Assembly: GCF_016495725.1 (NCBI RefSeq)
Contig: NZ_CP054705.1
Location: forward strand, 1,674,001-1,738,000
DNA from: Salicibibacter cibarius
Lineage (GTDB): Bacteria > Bacillota > Bacilli > Bacillales > Marinococcaceae
Direction of reading: 5' to 3'
Length of the DNA stretch: 64,000 bases
Below, piece after piece: positions 18,677 through 28,921 of the stretch. The notes under the pieces were generated by a model. That model had not been told where the DNA came from and ran no database searches. It was given only the letters and a program-made list of their open reading frames with translations. The translations under genes and the position numbers were made by a program. How positions within the stretch are numbered: position 1 is the stretch's first letter; each line of letters starts with the position of its first letter.

Positions 18677-19060
18677 AAAGTAATCCCCCAAACAGAGGTT
18701 GAGCTGCTCCGAGAGGGACAAGCGAAGCAAAGTAATCCCCCAAACGGAGGTTGAACTGCTCCGAGAGGGACAAGCGAAGCAAAGTAATCCCCCAAACCGG
18801 AGGTTGAGCTGCGCCGAGAGGGACAAGCGAAGCAAAGTAATCCCCCAAACCGGAGGATGAGCTGCGCCGAGAGGGACAAGCGAGGCAAAGTAATCCCCCA
18901 AACGGAGGATGAGCTGTTCCGAGAGGGACAAGCGAGGCAAAGTAATCCCCCAAACGGAGGTTGAGCTGCGCCGAGAGGAACAAGCGAAGCAAAGTAATCC
19001 CCCAAACGGAGGTTGAATTGCTCCGAGAGGAACAAGAAAAGCAAAGTAGTATCTCGTCCC
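18677..19060. repeat. 52-bp-period tandem array, AAAGTAATCCCCC type (7 units plus a partial)
   Basis: Unit starts (AAAGTAATCCCCC) are at 18677, 18729, 18781, 18834, 18887, 18939 and 18991, with a decayed eighth at 19043. Spacing is 52 bp, or 53 where a CCGG adds one base. Each unit holds a TCCC..GGGA pairing and an inner CGGAG..CTCCG-type stem. The stem bases vary in a compensating way in part (GCTCCG or GCGCCG). The array fills the gap between rarA (downstream end) and the start of rsfA. The period is not a multiple of 3, so the open frames across it are not genes. Confidence 0.93.
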
Positions 19061-19086
19061 TCTCATAAAGGGTGGAATTTTCACTT

Positions 19087-20373
19087 TTATCGCTTTGATG
19101 ACTTAATCGTCTCGTTAATCTTCGTTTGCGCTTCCCGAAACGCTTGTTCAAATTTGCTGTTTCCTTGGAAGCGCAAATAACGGTGGTGTTTTAAAGGGTC
19201 AGGAAGATATTGCTGTTGAATTAGCCCGTCTTTGTAATCATGCGGATAGAGGTATCCGACCCCTCGATTTAACTGTTTTGCCCCTTGGTAACTGCTGTCC
19301 CGGATATGCACGGGAATCGGCGCTGATCCGTGCTTGTCAATGTCTTGCATAGCAGTATTTATCGCCCGGTAAGCAGCGTTGGATTTTGGTGAGAGCGCGA
19401 GTTCGACGACGGCATTGGCCAGCGGGATTCGTGCTTCCGGAAATCCCAGACGTTCTGCCGTTTCAATGGCTGCTAGCGTCCGGGTTCCGGCTTGCGGATT
19501 GGCAAGCCCAATATCCTCGTATGCTATGACGAGCAGTCGGCGTCCAATGCTCGTGAGGTCGCCTACTTTGATTAATCGTGCCAAATAATGAAGGGCAGCA
19601 TCCGCATCACTTCCACGGATGGATTTTTGGAAGGCGGAGAGAACGTCGTAATGATGATCGCCGTCTTTGTCATGATCGAAATTTTTCTTTTGTGTACATG
19701 TTTCGGCAATCGTTACATCAATGTGAATGATGCCATCTTCGTCTGCAGGGGTTGATAAAACAGCGAGTTCCAGCGCATTCAAGGCTGCTCGCATATCGCC
19801 GCCGGAAGAGGCGGCCATATGTTCAAGGGCTTCTTCATCCACTTTTGTCGGATAGTCACCCAACCCTTTATCTTTGTCTTCGAGCGCGACTTCGAGCATT
19901 TTACGAGTGTCCGTTGCTTCGGGTTTATGAAGTTCGAAAACATGGCAGCGACTGCGTATCGCGGGATTAATCGAATGATAAGGGTTGGCGGTCGTTGCTC
20001 CGATCACAAGTAACTCCCCGCTTTCCAGATGGGGGAGCAGGAAATCCTGTTTGCTTTTATCCAATCGATGAAATTCGTCAAGAATGAGAATCAAGCTTCC
20101 GTACATACGCGCTTCATCCGCCGCGATTTGCAGATCTTTTTTCTGATGTTCCACAGCATTCAGAAGTTTATAATGAATGTTTGTGCTCCCGGCGAGTGCG
20201 ATCGCGAGCGATGTTTTCCCGGTACCGGGTGGACCATGCAAAATCATTGGATGCAACTTATTCGCCTGGACCATTCTTTGAATGAGGGCTCCGTCCCCCA
20301 ACAGATGATTCTGACCGTACACTTCATCAATGGTTTTGGGGCGCATGCGATAGGCAAGTGGTTGGTTGCTCAT
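19087..20373 (-). CDS. rarA: Replication-associated recombination protein A (AAA+ ATPase)
   Basis: A 428-residue RarA/MgsA/WRNIP1 clamp-loader-like ATPase acting at stalled replication forks. Walker A is HGPPGTGKTSLAIAL (about 44-58), Walker B ILILDEFHRLDKS, sensor 1 GATTANPYHSINPA with the arginine finger IRSRC, and the C-terminal tetramerisation domain includes HDYKDGLIQQQYLPD. The frame is open further upstream, but AGGAGGT and the family N-terminus (QPLAYRMRPKTIDEVYGQ) indicate ATG 20373. It matches B. subtilis yrvN position. Confidence 0.93.
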   Translation of the reverse strand: MSNQPLAYRMRPKTIDEVYGQNHLLGDGALIQRMVQANKLHPMILHGPPGTGKTSLAIALAGSTNIHYKLLNAVEHQKKDLQIAADEARMYGSLILILDEFHRLDKSKQDFLLPHLESGELLVIGATTANPYHSINPAIRSRCHVFELHKPEATDTRKMLEVALEDKDKGLGDYPTKVDEEALEHMAASSGGDMRAALNALELAVLSTPADEDGIIHIDVTIAETCTQKKNFDHDKDGDHHYDVLSAFQKSIRGSDADAALHYLARLIKVGDLTSIGRRLLVIAYEDIGLANPQAGTRTLAAIETAERLGFPEARIPLANAVVELALSPKSNAAYRAINTAMQDIDKHGSAPIPVHIRDSSYQGAKQLNRGVGYLYPHDYKDGLIQQQYLPDPLKHHRYLRFQGNSKFEQAFREAQTKINETIKSSKR

Positions 20374-20499
20374 CGTTTTAATTGGACCTCCTAGCATATA
20401 TTCGCACAGGGAATACACGTTCTTTTCCATTAGAATAACACAGGGCACTTGCAATCAGCAACAAAACCGCTTCGAATGCATGGGTTTGGAAAATATGCT

Positions 20500-20513
20500 A
20501 TAATACAACAGGA
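20500..20513 (+). promoter_or_regulatory. Probable extended -10 promoter of the yczE-cymR operon
   Basis: TGCTATAAT, an extended -10 (TGn-TATAAT), occurs near 20500-20513 without a good -35. It leaves a leader of about 125 nt that contains an imperfect pairing between CTTGACTT and AAGTCAAAG. Position approximate. Confidence 0.5.
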
Positions 20514-20639
20514 TTGTAGGGTCTTTAAATTAGAAAAACTTGACTTATCGCCAAGGGTGGTGAAAGTCAAAGTCTTTCTTATATTATTATCCGAACAACT
20601 TATACTTTCTGATAGTGCAAAAAGAGAGAAGGAATAACT

Positions 20640-21329
20640 GTGCAACACACGCTTGGGAGAGTAAAGAACGATTTCTTGCGTTGGGGAACATTTACCGCAG
20701 GGATCATGATCATGTCGGTAGGGATTGCCTTAATGATTCGGGCGGATCTTGGCGCTGCTCCTTGGGACGTGTTTCACATTGGCTTGATGATGAACCTGGG
20801 ATTGACGGTAGGAACCTGGAGTATTATCGTCGGAACGGTAATTATAGCGACATCGGCGCTGCTTGATCGCAGGCTTCCGCAATTGGGAAGCGTTCTTAAC
20901 ATGGTATTTGTCGGTGTGTTTATTGATCTTTTTCTTCTTGTCATTTCCACGCCGGGTCATTTAGGTTTGCAATTTTTCATGTTAATCATGGGCGTCCTCA
21001 TAATGGGCCTTGGTATCGGCATTTACATTGCGCCGAAATGCGGCGCCGGCCCACGGGATATGCTTATGCTATCAATCGCAAATAAATCGGGAATACCGGT
21101 CGGCCGTGTCCGCTTATTCATGGAGATCACGATTCTTCTATGCGGCTGGATGCTAGGCGGCCCGGTTTTTATCGGAACCATAATTTTTTCATTGACAATT
21201 GGACCGGTCGTTGGCTATACATTGCCTTACTGCCAACGATTATTTAATGATTGGTTAGAAAGAGGGGGCAGAAATGAAAATTTCAACAAAAGGTCGGTAC
21301 GGACTTACCATCATGATCGCGTTAGCTAA
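20640..21329 (+). CDS. YczE/YyaS/YitT-family membrane protein
   Basis: A 229-residue protein with about five membrane segments. The family features RADLGAAPWDVFHIGL (about 33-48) and IYIAPKCGAGPRDMLML (about 130-146) are typical of YczE-type proteins, whose role is unknown. The start is GTG 20640 after GAGAAGGAA. Its 3' end overlaps cymR by 56 bp in another frame, so the two are closely coupled. That overlap makes its last about 18 residues unusually basic (RGGRNENFNKRSVRTYHHDRVS-like ending). Confidence 0.8.
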   Translation: MQHTLGRVKNDFLRWGTFTAGIMIMSVGIALMIRADLGAAPWDVFHIGLMMNLGLTVGTWSIIVGTVIIATSALLDRRLPQLGSVLNMVFVGVFIDLFLLVISTPGHLGLQFFMLIMGVLIMGLGIGIYIAPKCGAGPRDMLMLSIANKSGIPVGRVRLFMEITILLCGWMLGGPVFIGTIIFSLTIGPVVGYTLPYCQRLFNDWLERGGRNENFNKRSVRTYHHDRVS

Positions 21330-21693
21330 AAAGCATGGAGATGGACCGATCTCATTACGGTCGATCGCGAAAGATTATCACTTATCGGAGCACTACCTTG
21401 AGCAATTAATCGCGCCGCTTCGTAATGCGATGTACGTAAAAAGTGTGCGCGGCGCTTATGGTGGCTATATGCTGACCAAAGATCCAAAAGAGATTACCGC
21501 GGGAGACATTATCCGAGTGCTCGAAGGGCCAATCAGTCCGGTAGAAGTGGTGGAGGATGAAGAACCGGCCAAACGTGACCTTTGGATTAAGATCAGGGAT
21601 GCCGTAAAAGACGTCCTCGATTCAACGACGCTCGACGACTTGGCGAATTACGAAGAGACGGGCGATCTGGAAGACTATATGTTTTATATCTAA
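21274..21693 (+). CDS. cymR: Rrf2-family cysteine metabolism repressor CymR
   Basis: A 139-residue Rrf2 winged-helix regulator: MKISTKGRYGLTIMIALA start, helix-turn-helix at about 25-47 (SLRSIAKDYHLSEHYLEQL), and the wing segment SVRGAYGGYMLTKDP. It lacks the three cysteines of IscR, which fits CymR. CymR with CysK represses sulfur-assimilation genes in B. subtilis. The neighbour downstream is the cysteine desulfurase, as in B. subtilis. The ribosome-binding site AAGAGGGGG lies within the upstream gene. Confidence 0.92.
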   Translation: MKISTKGRYGLTIMIALAKKHGDGPISLRSIAKDYHLSEHYLEQLIAPLRNAMYVKSVRGAYGGYMLTKDPKEITAGDIIRVLEGPISPVEVVEDEEPAKRDLWIKIRDAVKDVLDSTTLDDLANYEETGDLEDYMFYI

Positions 21694-21706
21694 AAAGGTG
21701 ATAAGC

Positions 21707-23999
<2,293 letters not shown>

Positions 24000-24000
24000 G

Positions 24001-24660
24001 GTGAGTGCTTATAAAGACGGGATGGAACCGGTGCAGACCGGAAACTACGAAGAAGCGATCACCCATTTCCGACAAGCCCTTGAAAGCGACCCCGACAACC
24101 CTTTGCTTTATACAAACATGGGCAGTTTGCTCGCGCAAACAGGGGAGTATGAGCAAGCGCTCGCTTGTTATCGGCGCGCGATCCATTTGGATGACAAGCA
24201 GGCAGGTGCGTATTATGGGGCAGGAAATATCTCCTATAACGTCGAAAATTATCAGGAAGCTCTTCAGTTTTATAAACAAGCCGAAGCAGTGGGCATGAAT
24301 GACCAGAGCCTGCACATGATGATCGGAATGTGCGAATATCAGTTGGGGAACCTCCCGTTTGCGTTGGCTCGTTTGCAACGGGCGGTGGAATTGGATCCCA
24401 ACGATGAAGATGCACGCTTTTATTTCGGGTTAACGCTTGCAAAATCGGAGCTCATAACCGAAGCGATCGAAGCGTTTCAAGCGGTTATCGGTAAAAATGA
24501 AGGCCACGCCGATGCCCATTATAATTTGGGGATCGCCTATTTTTCCAAAGAAGAAAAGGAAAAGGCGCTCGATTATTTCAACAAGACGTTGGCGTTGCAA
24601 CCGGACCATTATTTGGCCGCACACGGGAAAAAGCAAGTGGAGAAAGCGATGGAAAAATAA
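24001..24660 (+). CDS. yrrB: Tetratricopeptide-repeat protein YrrB
   Basis: About 219 residues made of five to six TPR units (NYEEAITHFRQALESDPDNP, EYEQALACYRRAIHLD, NYQEALQFYKQAEAVG and similar). It presumably acts as a protein-protein interaction scaffold. B. subtilis YrrB (206 aa) lies at the same place between trmU/mnmA and recD2. The start is GTG 24001, one base after the mnmA stop. The ribosome-binding site is poor, so translation may be coupled to mnmA. Confidence 0.87.
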   Translation: MSAYKDGMEPVQTGNYEEAITHFRQALESDPDNPLLYTNMGSLLAQTGEYEQALACYRRAIHLDDKQAGAYYGAGNISYNVENYQEALQFYKQAEAVGMNDQSLHMMIGMCEYQLGNLPFALARLQRAVELDPNDEDARFYFGLTLAKSELITEAIEAFQAVIGKNEGHADAHYNLGIAYFSKEEKEKALDYFNKTLALQPDHYLAAHGKKQVEKAMEK

Positions 24661-24686
24661 GCGCTGATTGATGAGGAGGCAAAGTC

Positions 24687-26966
24687 ATGAACGAGGAATG
24701 GAAGTCATCGAAGGATAAAATTACCGGAACGGTTAGCCATGTCATTTTTCGGAATGAGAAAAATGGTTATACGGTTTTGAACATCCACGTCGATGATGCA
24801 ACGCCTGCCATTGAAGCCTCCTCCATTTCTGTCGTCGGCCATTTCCCCTTTCCTCCCGAAGAAGATCTATTGACGTTTTACGGGCAATTTCACGAGCATG
24901 AACGTTATGGCCAACAGTTCCACATGGAACTATACGAACCTTATATCCCCGAAGGCAAGCCGGCGGTGATCCAGTATTTATCCAGTGAGCGATTTCCGGG
25001 AATCGGAAAGAAAACCGCCTCTCGTGTCGTTGCTGAATTAGGCGAATCGGCGATTGATAAAATCCTCCACCAACCTAACCTTTTGTATGACATTCCCGAC
25101 ATTAAGCGTCAACAAGCGGATGTGCTCACCGAGCGATTAATGGAAGAACAGGAAGTCGCCGGTGTGATGAGCCGCTTGATTACATATGGTTTCGGGACGG
25201 AATTGGCCACAAAGATCATTCAGGCTTATAAGGGGGAGACGTTAAACGTTGTGGAAAAAGACCCTTATCAACTCGTTCAAGACATAGAAGGCATCGGTTT
25301 TCAAAAAGCCGATGCACTTGGCGCTCAATTAGGGATTGAATCGACGTCGAAGAAACGGTTGAAAGCAGGACTGTTATTTTCGCTGTGGCAAATGTCGCAA
25401 AGCATCGGACACGTCTATTTGCCGGTGGACGTATGGACCGAAGAGGCTTTGAAAGTGCTGAATTATCGAAATCATGACGTCGATGCCGAGATGTTAAATC
25501 AGGAGGTTATCGAACTTGACGAGGAAGGGACGGTCGCCGTTCCTGACGAACGTGCTTACATATTGTCACTCTTTTTTGCTGAAAAGGGGTTAGCAACGAA
25601 CGTGAACCGTTTGCTTGAGACAGACGTTCAGGAAACCTTTGCTGAAGACTTGTATTTAAAAACGTTGGGCGAATTGGAAAATGATTTCAAAATCACTTAC
25701 GCTGATCGGCAAAAAGAAGCGGTCGAGCTTGCCCTAAAGTCTCCGCTCATGATTTTAACCGGTGGCCCCGGAACGGGAAAAACAACCGTTATTCGCGCAA
25801 TTGTGGAGATGTTCAAACGCATGCGCGGCTGGAACCAGCGAAAAGAAAAAAAGCTCCCGGTTCTGCTTGCCGCGCCCACAGGGAGAGCCGCGAAACGAAT
25901 GGCAGAGGCAACCGGTTTGAAGGCCTTTACCATTCATAAATGGCTCGGCTGGCGCGGCGAAGAAGAGGAATTTCTTGAGCACGATGAAGAGAACCCACTC
26001 GAAGGGGAACTGTTGATCATCGATGAAGCCTCAATGATCGATCTATGGCTTGCCAATCAACTATTCAAGGCGATACCGGCCGGGATGCAAGTGATTATCG
26101 TCGGTGACGAAGATCAATTGCCATCCGTAGGCCCGGGGCAAGTGCTCGGGGATTTGCTTCGATCGGAAACAATTCCGTCGATATCGTTGTCGGCGGTTTA
26201 CCGTCAAGCCGAAGGCTCATCGATCATTGATTTAGCGCATGATTTAAAAGAAGGTCAGTTATCCGCTGATTTAAAAGAAACGAAACCGGATCGATCGTTC
26301 ATTGCATGTCACGGAACGCGCATGCCTGACGTTATTCTGCAAATATGCCAAAAAGCGATGGAAAAAGGCTATTCCGCGCGTGAAATTCAAGTGCTCGCCC
26401 CGATGTATAAAGGGACGGCCGGCATACATTTGCTGAATGAAAAACTGCAAGCCCTCTTTAATCCACCGAAACAAGGGAAGCGATCCATGACGTATGGCGA
26501 TGTCGTCTTTCGCAATGGCGATATCGTCTTGCAGCTCGTCAATAATCCCGAGGACAATGTTTTTAACGGAGACCGCGGCGAAATCATCGCTCTTTTAAAA
26601 GAAAAAGAAACTGAAGATGGCAAAGAAAAACTCGTCGTTACGTTTGACGGCATTGAAGTTTACTATGAAAAACAAGACTTAAAACAAATCACACTCGCGT
26701 ATTGTTCCTCGATTCATAAAGCCCAAGGGAGCGAATTCCCGATCGTGATCGTCCCATTATCCATGTCCTATCGCCGGATGTTGAAAAGGAACTTGCTTTA
26801 TACAGCAATAACGAGAGCGCGTGATTCATTAATCATGGTCGGCGAACAGCGGGCATTTTCATTGGCTGTGGAAACGAATGATCAACACAGTCGATATTCC
26901 CATTTGCACCAGCGCATACAGGAAGCAAGTACCAATCATGAAAACGTCAAGGAAGGACAATACTAA
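24687..26966 (+). CDS. recD2: ATP-dependent helicase RecD2
   Basis: A 759-residue SF1B 5'-3' helicase. An N-terminal OB-like domain (ITGTVSHVIFRNEKNGYTVL) is followed by helix-hairpin-helix motifs (RFPGIGKKTASRVVAELG at about 110; DIEGIGFQKADALGAQLG), Walker A LTGGPGTGKTTVIRA (about 357), Walker B LLIIDEASMIDLWL and motif VI NLLYTAITRARDSLIMVG. RecD2 acts in DNA repair and fork maintenance without RecBC. GAGGAGG precedes ATG 24687. B. subtilis YrrC is 798 aa. Confidence 0.94.
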   Translation: MNEEWKSSKDKITGTVSHVIFRNEKNGYTVLNIHVDDATPAIEASSISVVGHFPFPPEEDLLTFYGQFHEHERYGQQFHMELYEPYIPEGKPAVIQYLSSERFPGIGKKTASRVVAELGESAIDKILHQPNLLYDIPDIKRQQADVLTERLMEEQEVAGVMSRLITYGFGTELATKIIQAYKGETLNVVEKDPYQLVQDIEGIGFQKADALGAQLGIESTSKKRLKAGLLFSLWQMSQSIGHVYLPVDVWTEEALKVLNYRNHDVDAEMLNQEVIELDEEGTVAVPDERAYILSLFFAEKGLATNVNRLLETDVQETFAEDLYLKTLGELENDFKITYADRQKEAVELALKSPLMILTGGPGTGKTTVIRAIVEMFKRMRGWNQRKEKKLPVLLAAPTGRAAKRMAEATGLKAFTIHKWLGWRGEEEEFLEHDEENPLEGELLIIDEASMIDLWLANQLFKAIPAGMQVIIVGDEDQLPSVGPGQVLGDLLRSETIPSISLSAVYRQAEGSSIIDLAHDLKEGQLSADLKETKPDRSFIACHGTRMPDVILQICQKAMEKGYSAREIQVLAPMYKGTAGIHLLNEKLQALFNPPKQGKRSMTYGDVVFRNGDIVLQLVNNPEDNVFNGDRGEIIALLKEKETEDGKEKLVVTFDGIEVYYEKQDLKQITLAYCSSIHKAQGSEFPIVIVPLSMSYRRMLKRNLLYTAITRARDSLIMVGEQRAFSLAVETNDQHSRYSHLHQRIQEASTNHENVKEGQY

Positions 26967-27010
26967 GCTTCCTGGCCTTTTATGTATAGCTGAAGGATGA
27001 TTTGACCATT

Positions 27011-27034
27011 CTGTGAAAAAGATGTTTTTCACAG
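27011..27034 (+). promoter_or_regulatory. Perfect hairpin abutting the ribosome-binding site of the zinc-ribbon gene
   Basis: CTGTGAAAAA (27011-27020), a GATG loop and TTTTTCACAG (27025-27034) form an uninterrupted 10-bp stem. The last two bases of the stem (AG) begin the AGGAGGG ribosome-binding site of the next gene. Folding could hide part of that site, so translational control is plausible but not shown. Confidence 0.6.
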
Positions 27035-27044
27035 GAGGGTCTGT

Positions 27045-27275
27045 ATGGTTCATTGTCCAAATTGCCTTTTAAAAGATTTAGGAAAAATTGGCACTGCACA
27101 ATATTACTGTGGGCGCTGTGGCATAGAAATCGTTATCCAAGGGGAACATTTAGCTGTTTTCCAAGTTGAGGAAGACGGATCGCTTAGTTCATTGGATGAC
27201 CTCTTTAGCGATGAGGAACGCCGGATAAATACAGAAGCGAGTCCCCAGCTCATACAAAAAGCGTCAGGACGGTAA
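27045..27275 (+). CDS. Small zinc-ribbon protein (possible YrzR counterpart)
   Basis: A 76-residue protein with CPNC (residues 4-7) and CGRC (about 22-25), a two-knuckle zinc ribbon, followed by an acidic tail. I do not know its function. B. subtilis has a small gene (yrzR) at this spot between recD2 and yrzQ, so it may be the counterpart, by synteny only. The ribosome-binding site AGGAGGG is strong and is flanked by the hairpin at 27011-27034. Confidence 0.7.
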   Translation: MVHCPNCLLKDLGKIGTAQYYCGRCGIEIVIQGEHLAVFQVEEDGSLSSLDDLFSDEERRINTEASPQLIQKASGR

Positions 27276-27303
27276 ATATTGATGTATGAATGGAGGGTCG
27301 CCC

Positions 27304-27474
27304 ATGAATAACAAAGCTGCCTCTTCACTGTTGATTGCAGGAATCGGGTCTGTCGGCACAGCCATTTATATGTACAGTGCCCAGCAACGACGCTCAAGCC
27401 CTAATTGGATGTCAAAACTTAAGAAAAACAGGTACTACAAACAATTGCGCAAAGCATACAGGCGCACTTTCTAG
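27304..27474 (+). CDS. DUF3918/YrzQ-like small membrane protein
   Basis: A 56-residue protein: one membrane segment (about 5-24, ASSLLIAGIGSVGTAIYMY) then a strongly basic tail (KLKKNRYYKQLRKAYRRTF). This matches the YrzQ/DUF3918 family in size, layout and gene order upstream of the AI-2E transporter gene. Function unknown. GGAGGG lies before ATG 27304. An in-frame ATG at 27286 lies before that site and is rejected. The terminator at 27480 follows directly. Confidence 0.7.
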   Translation: MNNKAASSLLIAGIGSVGTAIYMYSAQQRRSSPNWMSKLKKNRYYKQLRKAYRRTF

Positions 27475-27479
27475 GTGTG

Positions 27480-27513
27480 AAAATCGCCCGTTGTCATGAG
27501 ACGGGCGATTTTT
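27480..27513 (+). terminator. Rho-independent terminator
   Basis: AAAATCGCCCG (27480-27490) pairs with CGGGCGATTTT (27502-27512), followed by T. It ends the recD2 to yrzQ-like transcription unit. Confidence 0.92.
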
Positions 27514-27565
27514 ACGTAGGAGTTGTTGTTCATGGATCCCGGCATAAAGGAATATGTGGCTGAAC

Positions 27566-27722
27566 GGTCGCCATGAACGGGTTATGGCGACCGAACGTCC
27601 TGAAAAAGAGAGCGCACGGTTCGTCATGAACGGGGCATAGAGCACGAACGTGGTGAAAAAGAGAATGAAAGGTCACCATGAACGGCTCATGGCACCCGAA
27701 TGGACCGAATCCCAAAGCTAGT
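27566..27722. repeat. 52-bp-period hairpin array, GGTCGCCAT type (3 units)
   Basis: Units begin at 27566, 27618 and 27671. Unit 1 has a perfect 9-bp stem, GGTCGCCAT (27566-27574) with ATGGCGACC (27584-27592). Unit 2 pairs GTTCGT with ACGAAC. Unit 3 pairs ACCATGA with TCATGGC. Conserved words are CATGAACGG in the loop and TGAAAAAGAGA between units. It lies between a terminator and the AI-2E transporter gene. A related degenerate copy is at 51602-51690. Confidence 0.88.
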
Positions 27723-27831
27723 GGTTGCCATTGCAAAAAATATGCCGAAATTCTCAGCGGACGCCTACCTTTTCGAATAATCATCCCTCAACAGTAAATG
27801 CTAATCATACTAAGATGCTGTGGAGGTAGGG

Positions 27832-28896
27832 ATGACATCACGGAAAGGCTTGCTTCGGTCACTTTTTGTACTTATATTGCTGGCTTGTTTATATTTTTTA
27901 TACTTACTGACACCTGTATGGAAGCCAGTGCTGGTCAGTATTGGAAAAATCATCTTACCGTTTTTGCTTGCCGGTTTACTCGCGTACCTCTTGCATCCTA
28001 TCATCGCCTTTTTGCAGCGAAAGGGATTACCAAGGTGGGCGTCTGTATTGCTCATTTATTTGCTGTTTTTTGGCGGGGGCATTTGGCTATTGATTGAAAT
28101 GGCGCCCGTTTTGGCTCGTCAATATCGGGAGATTGTCAATGAATTGCCGGGATGGATTCACGCCTTAGAATCCGGGTGGCTCTCCATGCACCGCCAGATC
28201 GATACACTGCCTCCCATCATTCATGATCAGGTCGAAGAGGGCGTCGTGCAACTGGAAGCCAACGGAGAAGATATGCTGGATGGGGTGATGGACCGATGGC
28301 CTGCGATCATTGAAGGGGTTGTCATGCTTTTTTTGCTTCCTTTTTTAGTCTTCTATTTGCTAAAGGATTTATATGCATTTGAAAAAGCGGCCACGTATGT
28401 CATCCCTAAACGTTGGCAGGAAAATGGAAAAAAATTTGTGAAGGCTGTCGATTCAGCGCTCGGCTTTTATATTCGGGGACAAATCGTCGTTTCTCTCTGC
28501 GTGGGCGCTCTTTCGATCGTTGCGTTGTGGATGGTCCAGCTTCCTTATCCTTTAATCCTCGGGATTTTCATGGGAATGACTGACTTGATCCCTTATGTCG
28601 GCCCTTATATTGGTGCGGTTCCCGCTGTTATCGTCGCGCTTGGTATGTCCTGGAAAACTGTTTTATTTACAATCATCGCCATTACCGTTGTGCAACAGTT
28701 GGAAAGCAATGTCCTATCCCCCTATATCATGGGAAAAAGTGCCCACCTTCATCCGTTGTTGATTTTACTCGCATTGTTGATCGGTTACGAATTCGCGGGA
28801 TTTATCGGGCTCCTCGTTGCCGTTCCGTTATTTGTGATCGGCGGTGAAGTCGTGCGGGTTTTCCGTAAAAAAGAAGAAAATGAGGAAGTTTATTGA
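27832..28896 (+). CDS. yrrI: AI-2E family transporter (YrrI-like)
   Basis: A 354-residue membrane protein with about eight segments. The family signature region GMTDLIPYVGPYIGAVPAV is at about 246-264 and VVQQLESNVLSPYIMGKSA at about 288-306. The family includes exporters linked to autoinducer-2 and Na+/H+ antiporters in halophilic Bacilli. The transported species is not readable here. GGAGGTAGGG before ATG 27832 decides the start over GTG 27820. In B. subtilis yrrI lies next to alaS. Here about 15 kb intervenes. Confidence 0.87.
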   Translation: MTSRKGLLRSLFVLILLACLYFLYLLTPVWKPVLVSIGKIILPFLLAGLLAYLLHPIIAFLQRKGLPRWASVLLIYLLFFGGGIWLLIEMAPVLARQYREIVNELPGWIHALESGWLSMHRQIDTLPPIIHDQVEEGVVQLEANGEDMLDGVMDRWPAIIEGVVMLFLLPFLVFYLLKDLYAFEKAATYVIPKRWQENGKKFVKAVDSALGFYIRGQIVVSLCVGALSIVALWMVQLPYPLILGIFMGMTDLIPYVGPYIGAVPAVIVALGMSWKTVLFTIIAITVVQQLESNVLSPYIMGKSAHLHPLLILLALLIGYEFAGFIGLLVAVPLFVIGGEVVRVFRKKEENEEVY

Positions 28897-28908
28897 GTTC
28901 CTCATTTT
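28877..28908. terminator. Hairpin terminator shared by yrrI and putP
   Basis: AAAATGAGGAA (28877-28887) pairs with TTCCTCATTTT (28898-28908). It overlaps the last codons of yrrI and lies 14 bp from the putP stop, so it can serve both convergent genes. Confidence 0.75.
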
Positions 28909-28921
28909 CCTCTTCGTCTGT

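Noticed and set aside
18581-19151. Three long minus-strand open frames (132-167 codons) with repeating peptides
   Set aside because: They result from the 52-bp array lacking stop codons. Since 52 is not a multiple of 3, the same peptide cycles through all three frames. No starts with ribosome-binding sites.
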